Positions 35,471-47,951 of a stretch of DNA of 64,000 nt are shown here, in pieces; the first letter of the stretch is position 1, and each line of letters starts with the position of its first letter. The notes under the pieces were generated by a model. The model saw only the letters and a list, made by a program, of their open reading frames with translations. It searched no databases and was not told the origin of the DNA. Source of the stretch: Tenebrio molitor (lineage: Eukaryota > Arthropoda > Insecta > Coleoptera > Tenebrionidae). The translations under genes were made by a program, and so were the position numbers. The stretch covers positions 19,530,001-19,594,000 of the forward strand of contig NC_091047.1 in the NCBI RefSeq assembly GCF_963966145.1, in the 5' to 3' direction.

Positions 35471-37543
35471 GCGGGTTATGACGGCGGCGGTTTTTACGGT
35501 GACCGTTACAAATTACTGACACATAGTGAAGACTTTCTTCCGGATCACCGGAAACCGAAGACATTTTATCGTCTAGAAGGCTTGAAGCTCAGCGGTAACT
35601 TACGAGGAACAAAGAACTCAGAAGAGTCCTACGAGACTGCATGACAAAGTTTTATTGGAAAAAGTACTCCAGTATTAAACACTTTTACTGTAATGTTTAT
35701 TTAATGCAGGTAGTTCGAATTTATTGTTTTCTGTATCAATTTGTTTCGTCTAATTAGAGACTACTAAATAGGTTGGACGAATGAAGGTTAAGCTAGAATA
35801 GATGGACTGGAGTCGGCAAAGTTCACATCGATAAATTTAAATGCAAATTAGAAGTAAACTTGCATAATTAATTCGGTGAATTGAGTGCATAATATCGATT
35901 TGAGAATTAAACCGTGACAGAATTACGGGAGAAACAAAAGTGCTCGATGTTGCATAAATTTAATGTAAACATATTTTTCCAAGTGAAATGTTTTGTTCGA
36001 ATTGTATCAAATAGACAAAAAAAAATCTTTAGTAACTGATACTTTTCGATTTTTCGGTAAAGAAATTTTAATATCAACAAACTAAAACAACGTTCGTAAT
36101 GCACATTTTTTTAAACTAAAATACAAGAAGTGCGTAAAGTGGTATTGTTTTATTTTTAGAAATACCATTTATAGAATATTTGTTGATAAATATATCTAAT
36201 TTTACTTACCAAAATTCTACCCAAGAAATTTTTTTTTCAGTTCACTTGGTTTACTAGATGGATATTATTAGACAAAGTCAACACAGTCACAAATCGCAAA
36301 AATATACTATTTTAAATAACAAAAAGTTTAATGTGTTTATTTACTTACGTAGGTATACGCCATATCATAATATTAGCATAGCACTTAAAATTAAAATTTG
36401 TTGAAGACAATAAAACAACTTGCCATAACTTTTTCAATATCTATGTAAAATACAAACAGCAAAAAAAAATTGTGAAAAAGGATATGTTGTTTTTTTAACT
36501 AGACAAGGTTTTATATAAAAAGTATACTAAACAATCATTTAGTTATTGCTGTGATTATAATAATTACATATTACAAACAAGGCTAATACTATCGACCCTT
36601 TGTATGGACCTGCAGCACCGTCCAGGATGTGAGCTGTTGGAATTGAGTTCATTAGTTCGAGTTAAATGAGTCCACAAGGCATTCATGTGGAACCTTGTAA
36701 TAAATCTGACGTAACATGTAAATTCATAAAGTGCAACCTTTATGTTTCTCAAAATATTTTGTTGCCCTTCAAAGCAAATTCCAAAAAAAAATCGTGAATT
36801 AATAAAATATTTTTGGAGCACGATTAATTTCAAGTCGGAACCGCCACAAGCGCCAGATGATTTTTAACGCTTTGCCAATCACTGTATATCAAAAGCCCGG
36901 CAATTAGATTTAGTATTTCGACCGAAGAATGCTATCATTGGCAAAATATCAAAGTCGGGGGATTAGATTATTATGTTTCACATGTTCTATATAACGAATG
37001 ATATGTAGACAATAGCGTTGAAGGCTAAATTTGATGAATGTCAAAATGACATGATATTTTTATCCGCACATCTATTGTGATGGTATGCGATTCGTGAGCA
37101 AAATTTCCCTGACCTTTGCTTAATTAAATTAAGGAGCAGAGGCTGCGAAAGCAAATTTGGACAGTGCGAGGTTAGCGGAATTGAAAGTTCCAAATTCTAA
37201 GATAGTTGTTTCGAAATTTAGTACAAATTATCGTATATAGGGTGGGTCACTGAAAATTAAACAGGGATGTTATGTGACACCCCAACTCAATTTTGCGAAT
37301 AATTTTAACCAGAAGATGCGGTGCAATTCACCCCTACAATCTTAAACAGCAAGGGGTATCCAAAGATGTACCATTTGAAATCGTAAATTATTTGATTTTT
37401 TGTTCGAATTTGGGAATTTTCTCCTGTGTGAACGGATTTTGATAAATGTTACCACTTGTCAAAACGAAACGTTAAACTAATTTTAAAGATTTTAACCGAT
37501 TTGGAGCCTTTAAGGGGCTCGTCGAACAAAAAAACGTTGTATT
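35471..37543. other. gene-free stretch
   Basis: A 60-codon frame (35462-35641) continues the GC-rich patch, but no acceptor supports it. Beyond it the DNA is AT-rich with nothing recognised, except a short GTGCGTAAAG repeat fragment near 36130 and a lone element-like end (TAGGGTGGGTCACTG) near 37220. Confidence 0.35.
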
Positions 37544-37635
37544 CAACTCGTTCGTGTGTAAATTGGGCCTTTTTTGGCACTCGTGGGCCTTTAAAACGCT
37601 CGTTTCAAAAAAACCCAATTTACACACGAACTCGT
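37544..37635. repeat. palindromic repeat beside the NUMT
   Basis: CAACTCGTTCGTGTGTAAAT at 37544 is mirrored by ATTTACACACGAACTCGT at 37618. Between them is GGCACTCGTGGGCC. It reads as a hairpin-ended dispersed element of unknown class and stops a few bases before the nad1 fragment. Confidence 0.5.
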
Positions 37636-37642
37636 CAAAGAT

Positions 37643-37780
37643 TTGGTTTTGCTTCTTGTTTCTATAGTTTTTTTGATTGTTTTTGTTCTAGTAGGAGTAG
37701 CTTTTTTGACATTGCTTGAGCGCAAAGTTTTAGGCTATATTCAAATTCGTAAGGGACCTAATAAGGTTGGTTTTATTGGC
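37643..37780 (+). pseudogene. nad1: nuclear copy of mitochondrial nad1 (NUMT), N-terminal fragment
   Basis: The plus-strand frame reads 46 codons of NADH dehydrogenase subunit 1: a hydrophobic first helix, then VGVAFLTLLERKVLGYIQIR and KGPNKVGFIG. This is the most conserved N-terminal block of the mitochondrial protein. There is no stop inside the fragment. It ends abruptly after the GFIG codons, with no flanking mitochondrial gene visible. ATA codons fit the invertebrate mitochondrial code. A short nuclear insertion is the simplest reading; an assembly artefact is possible but unlikely at this size. Confidence 0.88.
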
Positions 37781-40671
37781 AGCAGTGTTGTTGGTTAATT
37801 TAAATAAACATTACAAACATATTGACAAATATTAAGAAAATGTAATTTTTTCATTTTCTATCTAAATACTCTCGTAAATATTTTTTATCATCCATGTTTT
37901 TATTTAAATTCCATGGTAATGGCATTCGTTCTTGTTTATGTTTAAAAATGACAGACGCTAATTATTTATTAACAGTCCATCCCATATAATATAAAAATAA
38001 AAACTAATTATTTTTAAAAACACACGAAAATATCCAAAGCGTCATGCAATGTTCTTTATAATCTTCAGTTTCTTTGTCGAGACACTTATATATTCAACGA
38101 ACGCCTTCACATATATAATATGTTGTTATCAAAACATAGATATGGGCAGTGGTGCAACCTGCATACAAATAGGGCCAGTCATGATAAACGATTGTATTTA
38201 AAAGAGATCGTGTGGTAATAGTATAATCCTATTACATGGGGTGTACTAAATTTGACATCGGTTTTTAGAAAGTCATAGTGGAGAACTAAAAAACATAAAA
38301 GAAAATGTCTCAACCATATTTACATGTTTTGTGTTGTCCTTATCACCATTGTAGCAAATCAGTGACCTTGACTAATTTTGAAAGTAATCGTATCGGTTTG
38401 AATAAATTTCCGTAAAATTATCAAGTTTTTAATTAAAAACTTTTTTTTCTAATTTTGAACTGAGAATTAAATGCGGCGCACTGTTATAGTTTTAACTAAA
38501 AAGATGTCTTAACCTTCATATATTCTTAATAATAAAATATATAACTAGGTCTACTGGTTTAATTATTTTGTAATAATTAATCTAAATTAATGTATAATTT
38601 TAAATCAATATAAATAAATTTAGAGACGAATTCAGGTGAACTAAGAAAAACGATTTTGAATAAAAAATAATAAACAAACTATTTTTGTGCTTTTAAAGTA
38701 TCTGTGCTAAGCTAATGCTTATGACAAGTTGATTGCCTTTTGCCAACTGTAAAAAATTTTGTAAAAGACGTTTACGTCATTTTTCCTGGATAATTTTATT
38801 CGTTCACAATATACAGGCAATGAGTGATGAAATAAATCTTATAAAATGAAACTAGTACTTTGTGTTTTTTAGTCGCAAAATTATCTCGTCCAATTACACT
38901 CGAACTTCTTTGTTATCGAGATAATTTTCTGTTTTAACAACTACCTATTACTTTCCAGAAATGTCACCTTACAGTTTTGTACTTCAAATTTCTAGGCAAC
39001 AAGCTTTCGTTAAAAGCAGAAAAATATGGAGTAAACAAATTAAATAAAACAATTCTTCTGTAATTACAGCCCAAAAAAAAAACATCAAAATATTATTTCA
39101 GATTAGCATTTTGGAAGTGTAGGCTTTGTAAATTATGGAAAATATGCAAATGTTTTTATTTTCTTACTTATATTGAATATTATGATAATTGATAACACAC
39201 ACTCACATGGACTCCTGGATGTATCAAAAATGTATTTGACAAAATAATCCAATTTGTTTCTTTTTAATATTTTATTAGTCATAGTATCAATTAGAATTGT
39301 AATACTAAAGTAATGGGTGATTGGGTGCCTATATACATCAATCATGTTCATTATCAAACAGATCACACGTCGAGCAGTGCTCATGACTCATTCCACAAGC
39401 TCTTAAATCTTGTATGTATTACCCAATCAAAATTAATTTTTCTCTGAATGACTTAATTTAAAGAAATTTGCATGATTAGATCCGCAAATTGCATTATTCA
39501 ACCCAATTAAAACGAGTTCCAGAGGTAAACGTCCTGGTGCGAGCATCGTTTTACAGCAATATTCAACGATGCATATGATATTTAGGCCAGTGTGAATTTT
39601 ACTGGAAACAGTTAAACCGCTACAAATTCTCATGAGGCTATTGTCAGAGTTGTCTTCTGTCTTCTCTTGTACATATTAGGCTTCGTGCTGTGGGTAGCAA
39701 GACAGAAACTCTCTTTCCTAAATGCAATTTTAATGTGCGATATCAAACCGTCTTGAAACCAGAAATGTACGGATTAACATTATGAAGTGGTTTTTGCAAT
39801 CAGATGTTATGAAATCAGTTGGAATCTTCACATTTCAATACGCATTTTCTATTATTTCTTCAGCAGACCAAACCCGATCAGGTTTGTGCTCTATAATCAG
39901 GTGTTATTTCACGTTTTGTTGCTGCTTTCGCAACGTGTACTTTACCGTTTCGTTGTTATTTTAGTTAAAAAGAAATTCTGAACAATTTACCCTGTGGTTG
40001 GGAAGTCTTGCTTATTTTCGAATTAATTGTACATTCCACAAATGTAATTATTATTCTGAAGTGAAAATTTCTTAAAGGAAATTAATTCACATGTTTTAAT
40101 AAGTATTGAAATGAATGTCGTTTAAAAACAATAATATGTTTTGGACGTTCACAGAATCTCAAACTAAATGAATTTAAAGACATTTAGATTGCTTTGGTTC
40201 CTTTTCCACATTTATATCAATAAATTAAAAGAAATCAAAGTAATTTTTTATATTATCTATTACAACAATACTAAACACAAAATAATGTTGTTTTTTTTTT
40301 TTTGACATTAATGTTCTTTAAAGTAATGACAAGTAATTTTGAAACCATTGAAAAATGAGATATATTTTCTCTTAATTTTTAAGTCAGTGGGAGAACATTA
40401 CCAAACAGTTGTAGGTATACATATTCAAAAAACAAGTAAATACATATATATTTTTTAAATATGTTATTTGTTTTTATTCAATTACACCAAGGAGCGTATG
40501 ACTATTTGTCTCCGAAGATGCAATAATCAAAGAACCAAATTTGTGTCGTGATGCGCTATAATTTCTAAATAAAATTATCATCAGGTTAGTGCTTTAAGAA
40601 AATGAGAATTGATTCTAGCTACTATAAGACAGAAGAAACGAGTATCTGTAAGACGAGTAAGATTACATGAT
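37781..40671. other. gene-free stretch
   Basis: AT-rich DNA with no exon chain, RNA gene or TIR element recognised. Small open frames at 39133-39633 and 39782-39981 lack family features. Confidence 0.4.
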
Positions 40672-40821
40672 ACACAAAATATTTAGAAGAAGCTGTAAAA
40701 AAGAAAGCAGAAGCAGAAGAAGAAAATCAAGCAAAGAAAAACCAGAAGAATAGAGTGAAAACAAAAAAAGCCAAACAAAATCACCTAAACGTAGTACCTA
40801 AGGATAGCAATAAAAATTATT
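40672..40821 (+). pseudogene. lysine/glutamate-rich coding remnant
   Basis: A short plus-strand frame (EEAVKKKAEAEEENQAKK...) ends in a stop at ~40821. Such Lys/Glu-rich tails are common at the C-terminus of pogo/CENP-B-like transposases, but nothing else supports that family. It sits just upstream of a mariner remnant. Confidence 0.25.
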
Positions 40822-40939
40822 AAGATTAGTTGCCAAAGATATGATTTTAATATGAATATAATTCTTGATCTCTGAAAACCTGTCTTTCATTGTATGTTAA
40901 CTACCCCATATACAATGATAACTTATTCAGAGCTGTCAA

Positions 40940-41350
40940 TGTTGTCATTGTCGTATGCAACCAGAAATAGATGGACCCGACAAGGACGAAAGTCGATTGA
41001 AAACAAAGAACATCCTGATCCAGCAAAAACTGTTGTCACGAATGAGGACATTAAAAGATGGTACGGAAAGATCTTCGAATTCGCATTCACCCGATGGATG
41101 AAGATTTACAGATTAGTAGAGATCGTGTTGGTGAAATCCTTCAAGAGTAGGTATGTTCATGAGTAAATGAGTGTTGGACTGTTCAATTAGAAATAGAAAT
41201 TAGAACAGAAATAGATATGTTCGCGCGAATTTCTTGAACATGTACAGATGACCGGAAGCAATTTTTCGACTGAAAGCGATAATAAAAGCTGGATATATCA
41301 GCAGATCTAGAATCAACATCAATCGATGTGATGAAGAAGTTTAAGATGCA
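40940..41350 (+). pseudogene. decayed mariner transposase
   Basis: Successive plus-strand frames give RKSIENKEHPDPAKTVVTNE (the GRPxTxxTxENI-type linker of mariner N-domains), then MDEDLQISRDRVGEILQE (second helix-turn-helix), then DRKQFFD and SWIYQQ, which corresponds to the block around the first catalytic Asp. The frame is broken by several stops and shifts. No TIRs were found. The order and spacing of the blocks make the identity fairly safe. Confidence 0.65.
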
Positions 41351-41898
41351 ACGCATACTGAAAAATATTTGGGAATGATGTTTTTAGGAGATACATATTA
41401 CTAATTGATTATCTCAATAAGTGATCACAACGAATGAAAATTACCATAGAGAGCTCGCCTTTCAACTGAGCGAAGCCATAAAGTAGAAATGAAAAGGAAA
41501 ACTTGAAAGAGAAATGTTGGTGTAATTTTTAGATAAATTGATTATTATTATTGCACTTTAATGATCCTGGTAAAATAAAAAATAAGTTGAAATTAAGATT
41601 TCTCTTAATGCCCTACGTTTCACTTTCCGCCAGACAGTCCTCATAAAAAACAAACAGCGGTGTGGGAGTTTTTCGCGAAATGTGATAATTAAAATTTTAT
41701 TGTAAAACTTTCCCAGTAGCTTATCTATTTTATTATCTTTCTCAGTTAAGTAGTTATTTTTATATGTCAAAATAATTCCACGATATAGATAAAAGGATTG
41801 CCATCGGTACAACTCTTTTATTATTCTAAATTATGAAACCGATTTTTTTCTGTTTGCTAGTTCTCGATAAAATACAAAGGAAGTATGAAAATATTTTA

Positions 41899-42013
41899 AA
41901 CAGTAATTTATGCACCAATTGCATAAAGTAGTAGGTACTTTTTTCACGAATATGAAATTTGGCAATATGAATGAAAAAAGACACTATGCATTAATTCCAT
42001 ACAATATTTTTTA
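41899..42013. repeat. dispersed repeat (GTGCGTAAAG family), second long copy
   Basis: CAGTAATTTATGCACCAATT and GCATAAAGTAGTA match 32550-32600. The downstream GAAAAAAGACACTATGCATT and ATTCCATACAATAT match 32660-32700, in the same orientation. Confidence 0.55.
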
Positions 42014-42609
42014 CTACGACTGTCTGCAATTAGCAAAATCAAAATACAAATCTGAAATTTTACGTTTCTGAACCCAAGATCGCGAGACGTAATCAATTTT
42101 GTTTTGAATGTACTCTTATGACTCAGCTATGTCGGTGCATGTATTTGCATAATGTCAGAGTGAAATAATGACACGCTATGGCACTTTTTTTTAACACTTT
42201 TTTACTTTTTTCACTTTACGCACTTTTACGCACCAAAATTAGTGAAATCTTTAACAGTTGCATTTTCTTACTTTTTCATAGGCAACCAGTAATACAAGTA
42301 ACATTAGAAGTATACTACATACTTTTCGTAAATCAAAGTCCACCAATTTCTGCTTTTTTCTGATGGAACAACAATATTTACAGAGTTTCCATCGTCTAAA
42401 CAACAGAATATACGTTGGTCTAAAAGAGTTTGGAAGGAATGGATTTCAGATAATATCACTATTTTATTCGGTTATTTATCCCTTTTCATTTTAAGCTGCT
42501 TCAGTAGTCAGTGACTAATTGACTGGATAAAGGCTCCAAAAAGGTAACAAACTTGATATAGGTACCGTCAAATTTCCTTTATTTATCATTTCACAAGTAC
42601 ATTTTAAAT

Positions 42610-43038
42610 GTACACTTCTATTCAGAAAAAAAGCGTACAAGTAGTGAGCACAATTTTGGCTAGATTGCCATATCGTAAACCTATCGTTTAATTGTTGTTA
42701 CTTAGAAACCTGTAACAAAACCCGTGATGATAGCTGCTTTTGATCGATGTATTCTTCAGAGATTTTAATGTGTATAAATGTTTTGCTTTATTTATTAGGC
42801 ATGTATTACCAATTATGTACTACAAACACAATTCAAGCTTTTATTCACAAATTTATGGAAAAAGGCAATTCTCAACAATCTAACAACAATTCAAAAATTT
42901 ATTAAAAACAGTGTTCACACATTTGACATACATACAAAATGTCAGTAATACGTTTTCTTGGAAACGATTAATTAATTTTATCCCCATTTACAGTAGCTCT
43001 CAATAAGTGTACGCTTTTTTTTTTGAATAGAAGTGTAC
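42610..43038. mobile_element. TIR element, ~45-bp imperfect ends
   Basis: GTACACTTCTATTCAGAAAA followed by AAAGCGTAC at 42610 is mirrored at 43009-43038. Just inside, GTAGTGAGCAC and GCTCTCAATAAG are also loosely mirrored. The 429-bp element has no intact coding region. Confidence 0.5.
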
Positions 43039-43521
43039 ATTCGCAACCGAAAAAAAAAATACAACAAAGGCTTGGCGATTTTTCTGTACCATAAAGCAGA
43101 AGGTTTATGTCCTGCACGTGAGTGCCTTCAAGAGGTGTTCTTGCAATAGTTTGGCGTCTCAAAATTGAACTAAAAATTAATTTGATAATTTTTGACTATC
43201 CCGAAATATTTTCTATTGTCTATAAACATACATAAACTGGCTGCCAAGATATTAATCTACATGCTGTGTAGCATAGGTAGGTAGCTTTAATAATTTCGAA
43301 TATGAGACTAACTATAGGAGGCTGTGACGTTTTTTCATTTGTCGACAATGTAAATCTTAGTTAATCTAATGACAATGCCATGTTTGACAATCGACATAGT
43401 CGTACGCGCTTATTTTAGAAAATTAATTAACAATAATTTGAAACATGAGTTTCGTACATGACAGTATTTTGATTTAAACATGAACTTTGCTAAAGCAACA
43501 AAACAGCATTTCAAAAGTAAG

Positions 43522-43881
43522 TACTATCGCGGCCAAAATACTTTGGTCGTCACTTTTTGACACTTCAAATGTAAATCAAGTATTAATGTCAATATACATG
43601 ACAATTTCAAATTATTCTTGTCAAAAATATGGCACCTTCAGTTTTTGATAAATATAGAATCGTCTTACTTGCTTCTGAAGGTTGTCTAAACCGTGACCAT
43701 GTTGATCTTTTGCATTTGAACCCTGCCTCCGTAGCTGGGATTTACCCCACCTGTATGACACTGATAGATTAAAATAATTTTAACAACAGTAAAAAATAAG
43801 GTTAAACATCCTAAAGCTTGCTTTACAATTGAATATCATTTATGTCACATTGACGACCAAAGTATTTTGGCCGCGATAGTA
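43522..43881. mobile_element. 360-bp MITE, TAC-GTCGCG family
   Basis: Both ends read TACTATCGCGGCCAAAATAC followed by TTTGGTCGTCA, a 31-bp perfect inverted match, with TA flanks. It is the same length as the copy at 6191-6550 and shares end sequence with 862-1098. Confidence 0.8.
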
Positions 43882-44025
43882 CCTATCTAAAATAGCTACA
43901 ACCTTTTGTAGTCACCTGGTATAATATGCAATAGATATACAGAAAAATTGAAAACAGTTAATTATTTTTTTAGGTGACACAAGTTGTCTGCAATATTAAT
44001 AATTTAAATCACTAAAATGAATATA

Positions 44026-44535
44026 TACAGTGTGGAAACCACTTATGGAATAAATTCAGTAATTTCAAAACTAATGACATTTGTCAAAAACGCTAAGGTT
44101 AACAATAAAATGTAACGCAAATGTTGAAATTATCCCCCGCCAACTTTTGGCACTGTACACCGTGCTCAATAATGGCAGGGCTGATTTGTTCCATTTCAGC
44201 GCGAATTCTCTGTTATAAATCTTCTAAATTGTTTGGTCTATTAAAGTAAACCATGGATTTTAAATAAGTACATTAAAAATTAAATTAAATTTTTGAAATA
44301 AAATTTGTTATTTTCTCAAAAAAATTGTTATGTAAAGAGAAGAAAAAAGTGGGGGTTGTCATTTAAAAACATTGGTGATGACGTCATAGCTCAAAAATGG
44401 ATGACGTCATGAACAAGTGAAGTAACTTAGCATAAGCATTATTAAAAACAAAAATTGACCTGTTTCAGCGTTTTCGGCAAATGTCATTAGTTTTGAAATT
44501 ACTGAATTTATTCCATAAGTAATTTCCATACTGTA
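44026..44535 (-). mobile_element. 510-bp TIR element with mariner C-terminal remnant
   Basis: The ~58-bp TIRs share ACTTATGGAATAAATTCAGT and then AATTTCAAAACTAATGACAT, with outer TACAGT.TGGAAA and TA flanks. The minus strand at ~44260-44110 reads NRPNNLEDL, a stop, then QRIRAEMEQISPAIIEHGVQ. This is the style of the C-terminal end of Tc1/mariner-superfamily transposases. It is an internal deletion derivative rather than an autonomous copy. Two GATGACGTCAT sites lie inside. Confidence 0.75.
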
Positions 44536-45427
44536 TATTTATTATAGTCTTGCGGATTTTAAACTCGTTGGACTTGGATTGACATTATTTAATAACAATT
44601 ATAATAAACTAATAGAACTACAAAAAAGTACTATTCAGAATTAGATAATTCATGATTGATAAAAATAAGCTTAAAGTGCTTTTTCTCAGAGTGTCCGTTA
44701 ACTAACAGCAGACACTGTAATTTTTGGTTTTGTAGCCTTTGTAATATCATTCATTATTCACGGATTTATATTTTTTAATATTAACAACATTTCTGATTAC
44801 TGTTAAAGTAAGAAGTAGGCCGTTACTTAGATATTCGTTATATTCCTATTAAAAAAATATAGCGACAATTTTCTATGCCTGAAACTACACATTGAAAAAT
44901 AGAAAGAAAATGTATGTTTGAATTTTCCTAGATTCCCCCAATATTTTAATACAAATTTTTATATTATACTTCAAAAAACTAAAGAAATGGAGACAACTTA
45001 CAATGCACTGCGGTTAAGAAATTGCCTGTTTCTTGTCTTTAATGTTGCAACGGTTAACTTTAACATAAAGTTTAACATTAACTCATATTAATAATATTAA
45101 TAACATAATATCATTTGTGTGGGTTTTGTTGCATTGCAGTGACAACAAAAACTTCTTTGTCATACTTTAATTTTTGCAAAAATTCTTTATAATTCTTTAT
45201 TTGCACATAATTTAAAAAAATAATTAATAAAATACAAATGTTTTAACCCACTATAAACAAATATGAAAACAATAAAAAAAAATTTTAATTTTTTTTTTTT
45301 TATTTCAGTTTAATATATTTTTCAGATCCTAATTAATATTTTTTGTGTAATCTGACCAACAGTTCTAATTTGAGCCAAATTTACACAACTGGAAAAGAAT
45401 AACACATTGTGGTTGTTTTAAGTAGAT
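44536..45427. other. gene-free AT-rich stretch
   Basis: Very AT-rich with long A/T runs near 45270. No gene or repeat was recognised. Confidence 0.45.
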
Positions 45428-45548
45428 TTTATTATTACAAGTTTGTATTCTAACTATGCGTTACAGTTTGCAATGTTTTCCTTAGGATTTTATGCAAACA
45501 ACAGAGTTAATTAATTTCTATCGCCTCGTCCGAAGAGATTCCCCAAGG
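45428..45548 (-). CDS. candidate terminal exon with poly(A) signal, unknown gene
   Basis: Read on the minus strand, a strong acceptor (GTTTGTTTATCTTTAG) is followed by a short open segment that is closed by a stop in every frame. AATAAA at 45433-45428 lies about 78 bases further. Two readings are plausible: phase 1 giving LGNLFGRGDRN (stop at 45511), or phase 0 giving PWGISSDEAIEIN (stop at 45508). No upstream exon on this strand could be chosen with confidence, so it remains an orphan exon or a chance arrangement. Confidence 0.3.
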
Positions 45549-47951
45549 CTAAAGATAAACAAACAACAAGCTTAATACAGTTAATATTGATGAGCTATAT
45601 TTAGAATCTTCAAGATTATATTCATTGCTGGTGTGTTTTGTAATTTGCATATTTTAAAATTAATAATGTTTCAAAAGCATATACGCCACTCAACTATGCG
45701 AGAGATTTATCCAAAAAAACTCTTTAAATTGGTATGATTTATACTTCCTCCTCAAAAAATTCTAAAAATGAATGAGCGAGAAGTTCATAGGTTTTTAGAA
45801 AACTTAAAAAGTATTGGATTATTCAAGAAATAATTAATTTGCATTTAATTTAAAAATTGTTGGTCCGTTTCAGTGTGTATTAATTTTAATTAATTTTACT
45901 TAACGATTTTCAACCAATGGTATTTTATTCAGATAATTACAGAGAAGTAAATTTCATGGAGTTCCCAATACTCAATAAGTATATCGTATTTATTATGTTT
46001 TGGTAGAAATTCTGTGGTATAATTTTTTATACCCACGTAAATTTAGCAAAACGTGGTTGTTTTGGCAACAATAAACTAGAGTAAATTAGAAAGCGATTTT
46101 CAATGATTGAATTAATGTTCACGGTGTCGACAAAAATTTTTCGCATACACAAAATCCGCAAGAAATAGAAATCCCAATTTTTGACGCTTTCAGTCACTCT
46201 TCATTAACATTACTTTGCTTTCATAACAAATAGCAATCGATTCAATCCGCAAGTTAACTCAGCCTTGACATAGAAGCTCCATTAAGACGAGCTTTAGCAC
46301 ACTTTCTCTCGCCAAATTCCGGCAGACGTTTATTCATCGTTTTGATGACCACCGATTTGTGAAAACGGTTGGAAAACACTTTATCGTCTTGATCTTTCGA
46401 CACCTCCGTGTTGGTCCGGAATAAATTTCGACTTCTCTCTTTCACATAAATAACGATAACATCTTCTCATTCCTGTAATATTGTGAAATATTATCGTCGT
46501 TAATCAGATTGAGCCGATAGCTGAAAAAAAATTGCGGGAATCAAGAAGTATTAATGTAAGACATGTGTTGTTTTTTAAAGACGTGCTCGTAGTAACCTTG
46601 TATTTGGTAAGAATGGTCGACGAAAAAACGAGTTATACTTAATAATCGCAAGAATGTGATGATGCCAATTCTGGCGTAGTAACATTCTCGAGATTGGCCC
46701 CGACAATCAGAAGACGTCCAAAACTTGCGTAACAAATGTGGATAAAAACTATGGTCAAAATGTAAAATATTTCTACAGACAGGAAATGTACAGTACACAT
46801 TTTGTTTAGTTTTTAAGTTGTATTATTTTTTAAATAATGTAAAAATGCTAATATATAACTGCAATGAATACAAAGATGTGTATAAACATAAATGAACAAA
46901 AGTAAGACTGTATGAATTAAGCTTAAAAATATATTTTTAACTGTTGCACAACTGTATTATCTGATGCTTCTAACCAATGACATTGTTTAATTTTTTTGTT
47001 GACAACTCATTACATACAGTTTATTATGGTGGAAACAGATTTGAAAATTACATGGTGGTAAACGCCATAATGTTAATAATTGTCGAGGCCATGATGTGAA
47101 TAGCATAAAGATAATTTAGAAAACTTCCTTTAATTCTTTTGGAAGAATATAGTATATTAGGTGAAGATGTTCATGATTATAGCCAGAGCGCCAAGATTAG
47201 AGCCCGAGGCGTGCCAAGGGCTCTAAGACGCGAAAGCTATAAAGGACTTCTTTCACCGTGGTTTATATACTATTTTTTCCACTACTAGATACGTTAAAAC
47301 CCTTTCGGGTAATAATTATTAATAAAATTATTTTGTCGGATGCGACGATCCGAGTTCTCATTTTTCAACGATTGCTATGAAAATCGTCTACGTTAACCAA
47401 TGAAATCCACGAAAATCTTTCGTTGCTAGGTGACGGCTGTTCATTGTTGACCTTGGTTAATAATGTAAAATTTATTAACCTAGAGGAGAGAATTTCAACT
47501 TTTGGATTCGGTTCGAAGGGCAATAATGACGCCTTCTGAGACTAGTAGTAGAAAAACTGTATTTTTAAGTATAATACCTATAAGTCTCGTATTTATATGT
47601 ATACATACACCACTAAATACCAATAAATTATTTTTCTATGAATTAAGAGGTAAATTGCAGTATTTTAGAAAACTATTAAAATCAGCCTTGTTGAATTTTT
47701 TAGTTTAGCAGTTATGTGAACTAACTAAACCAGTAAGATGAATGGCAAGAATCTTTTTCAGATCCTCTGATCTCTAAAAAATTCCCTGTCATAAAGTGAT
47801 CACAAGGTAGTTCAAACTATAATTTATTGTAATAAAGGACATAGGTCTTAACTAAGTGGGTGTTTGAGATTATTTAGATTTGATACTAAATTGTTATCAA
47901 CTATAGTTAAATTTTGCAAAAATTATCTGTAGATACTTTTTGAGTGAAGCA
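45549..47951. other. no confident gene
   Basis: A minus-strand frame at 46445-46254 has reasonable composition, but its nearest acceptor puts a stop in frame. A frame at 46798-46541 is AT-driven. No repeat was recognised in 45549-47951. Confidence 0.35.

Noticed and set aside
46254..46445. Minus-strand open frame with reasonable composition
   Set aside because: The nearest acceptor (ATATTACAG) places a TGA in the same frame, and there is no donor or family motif.
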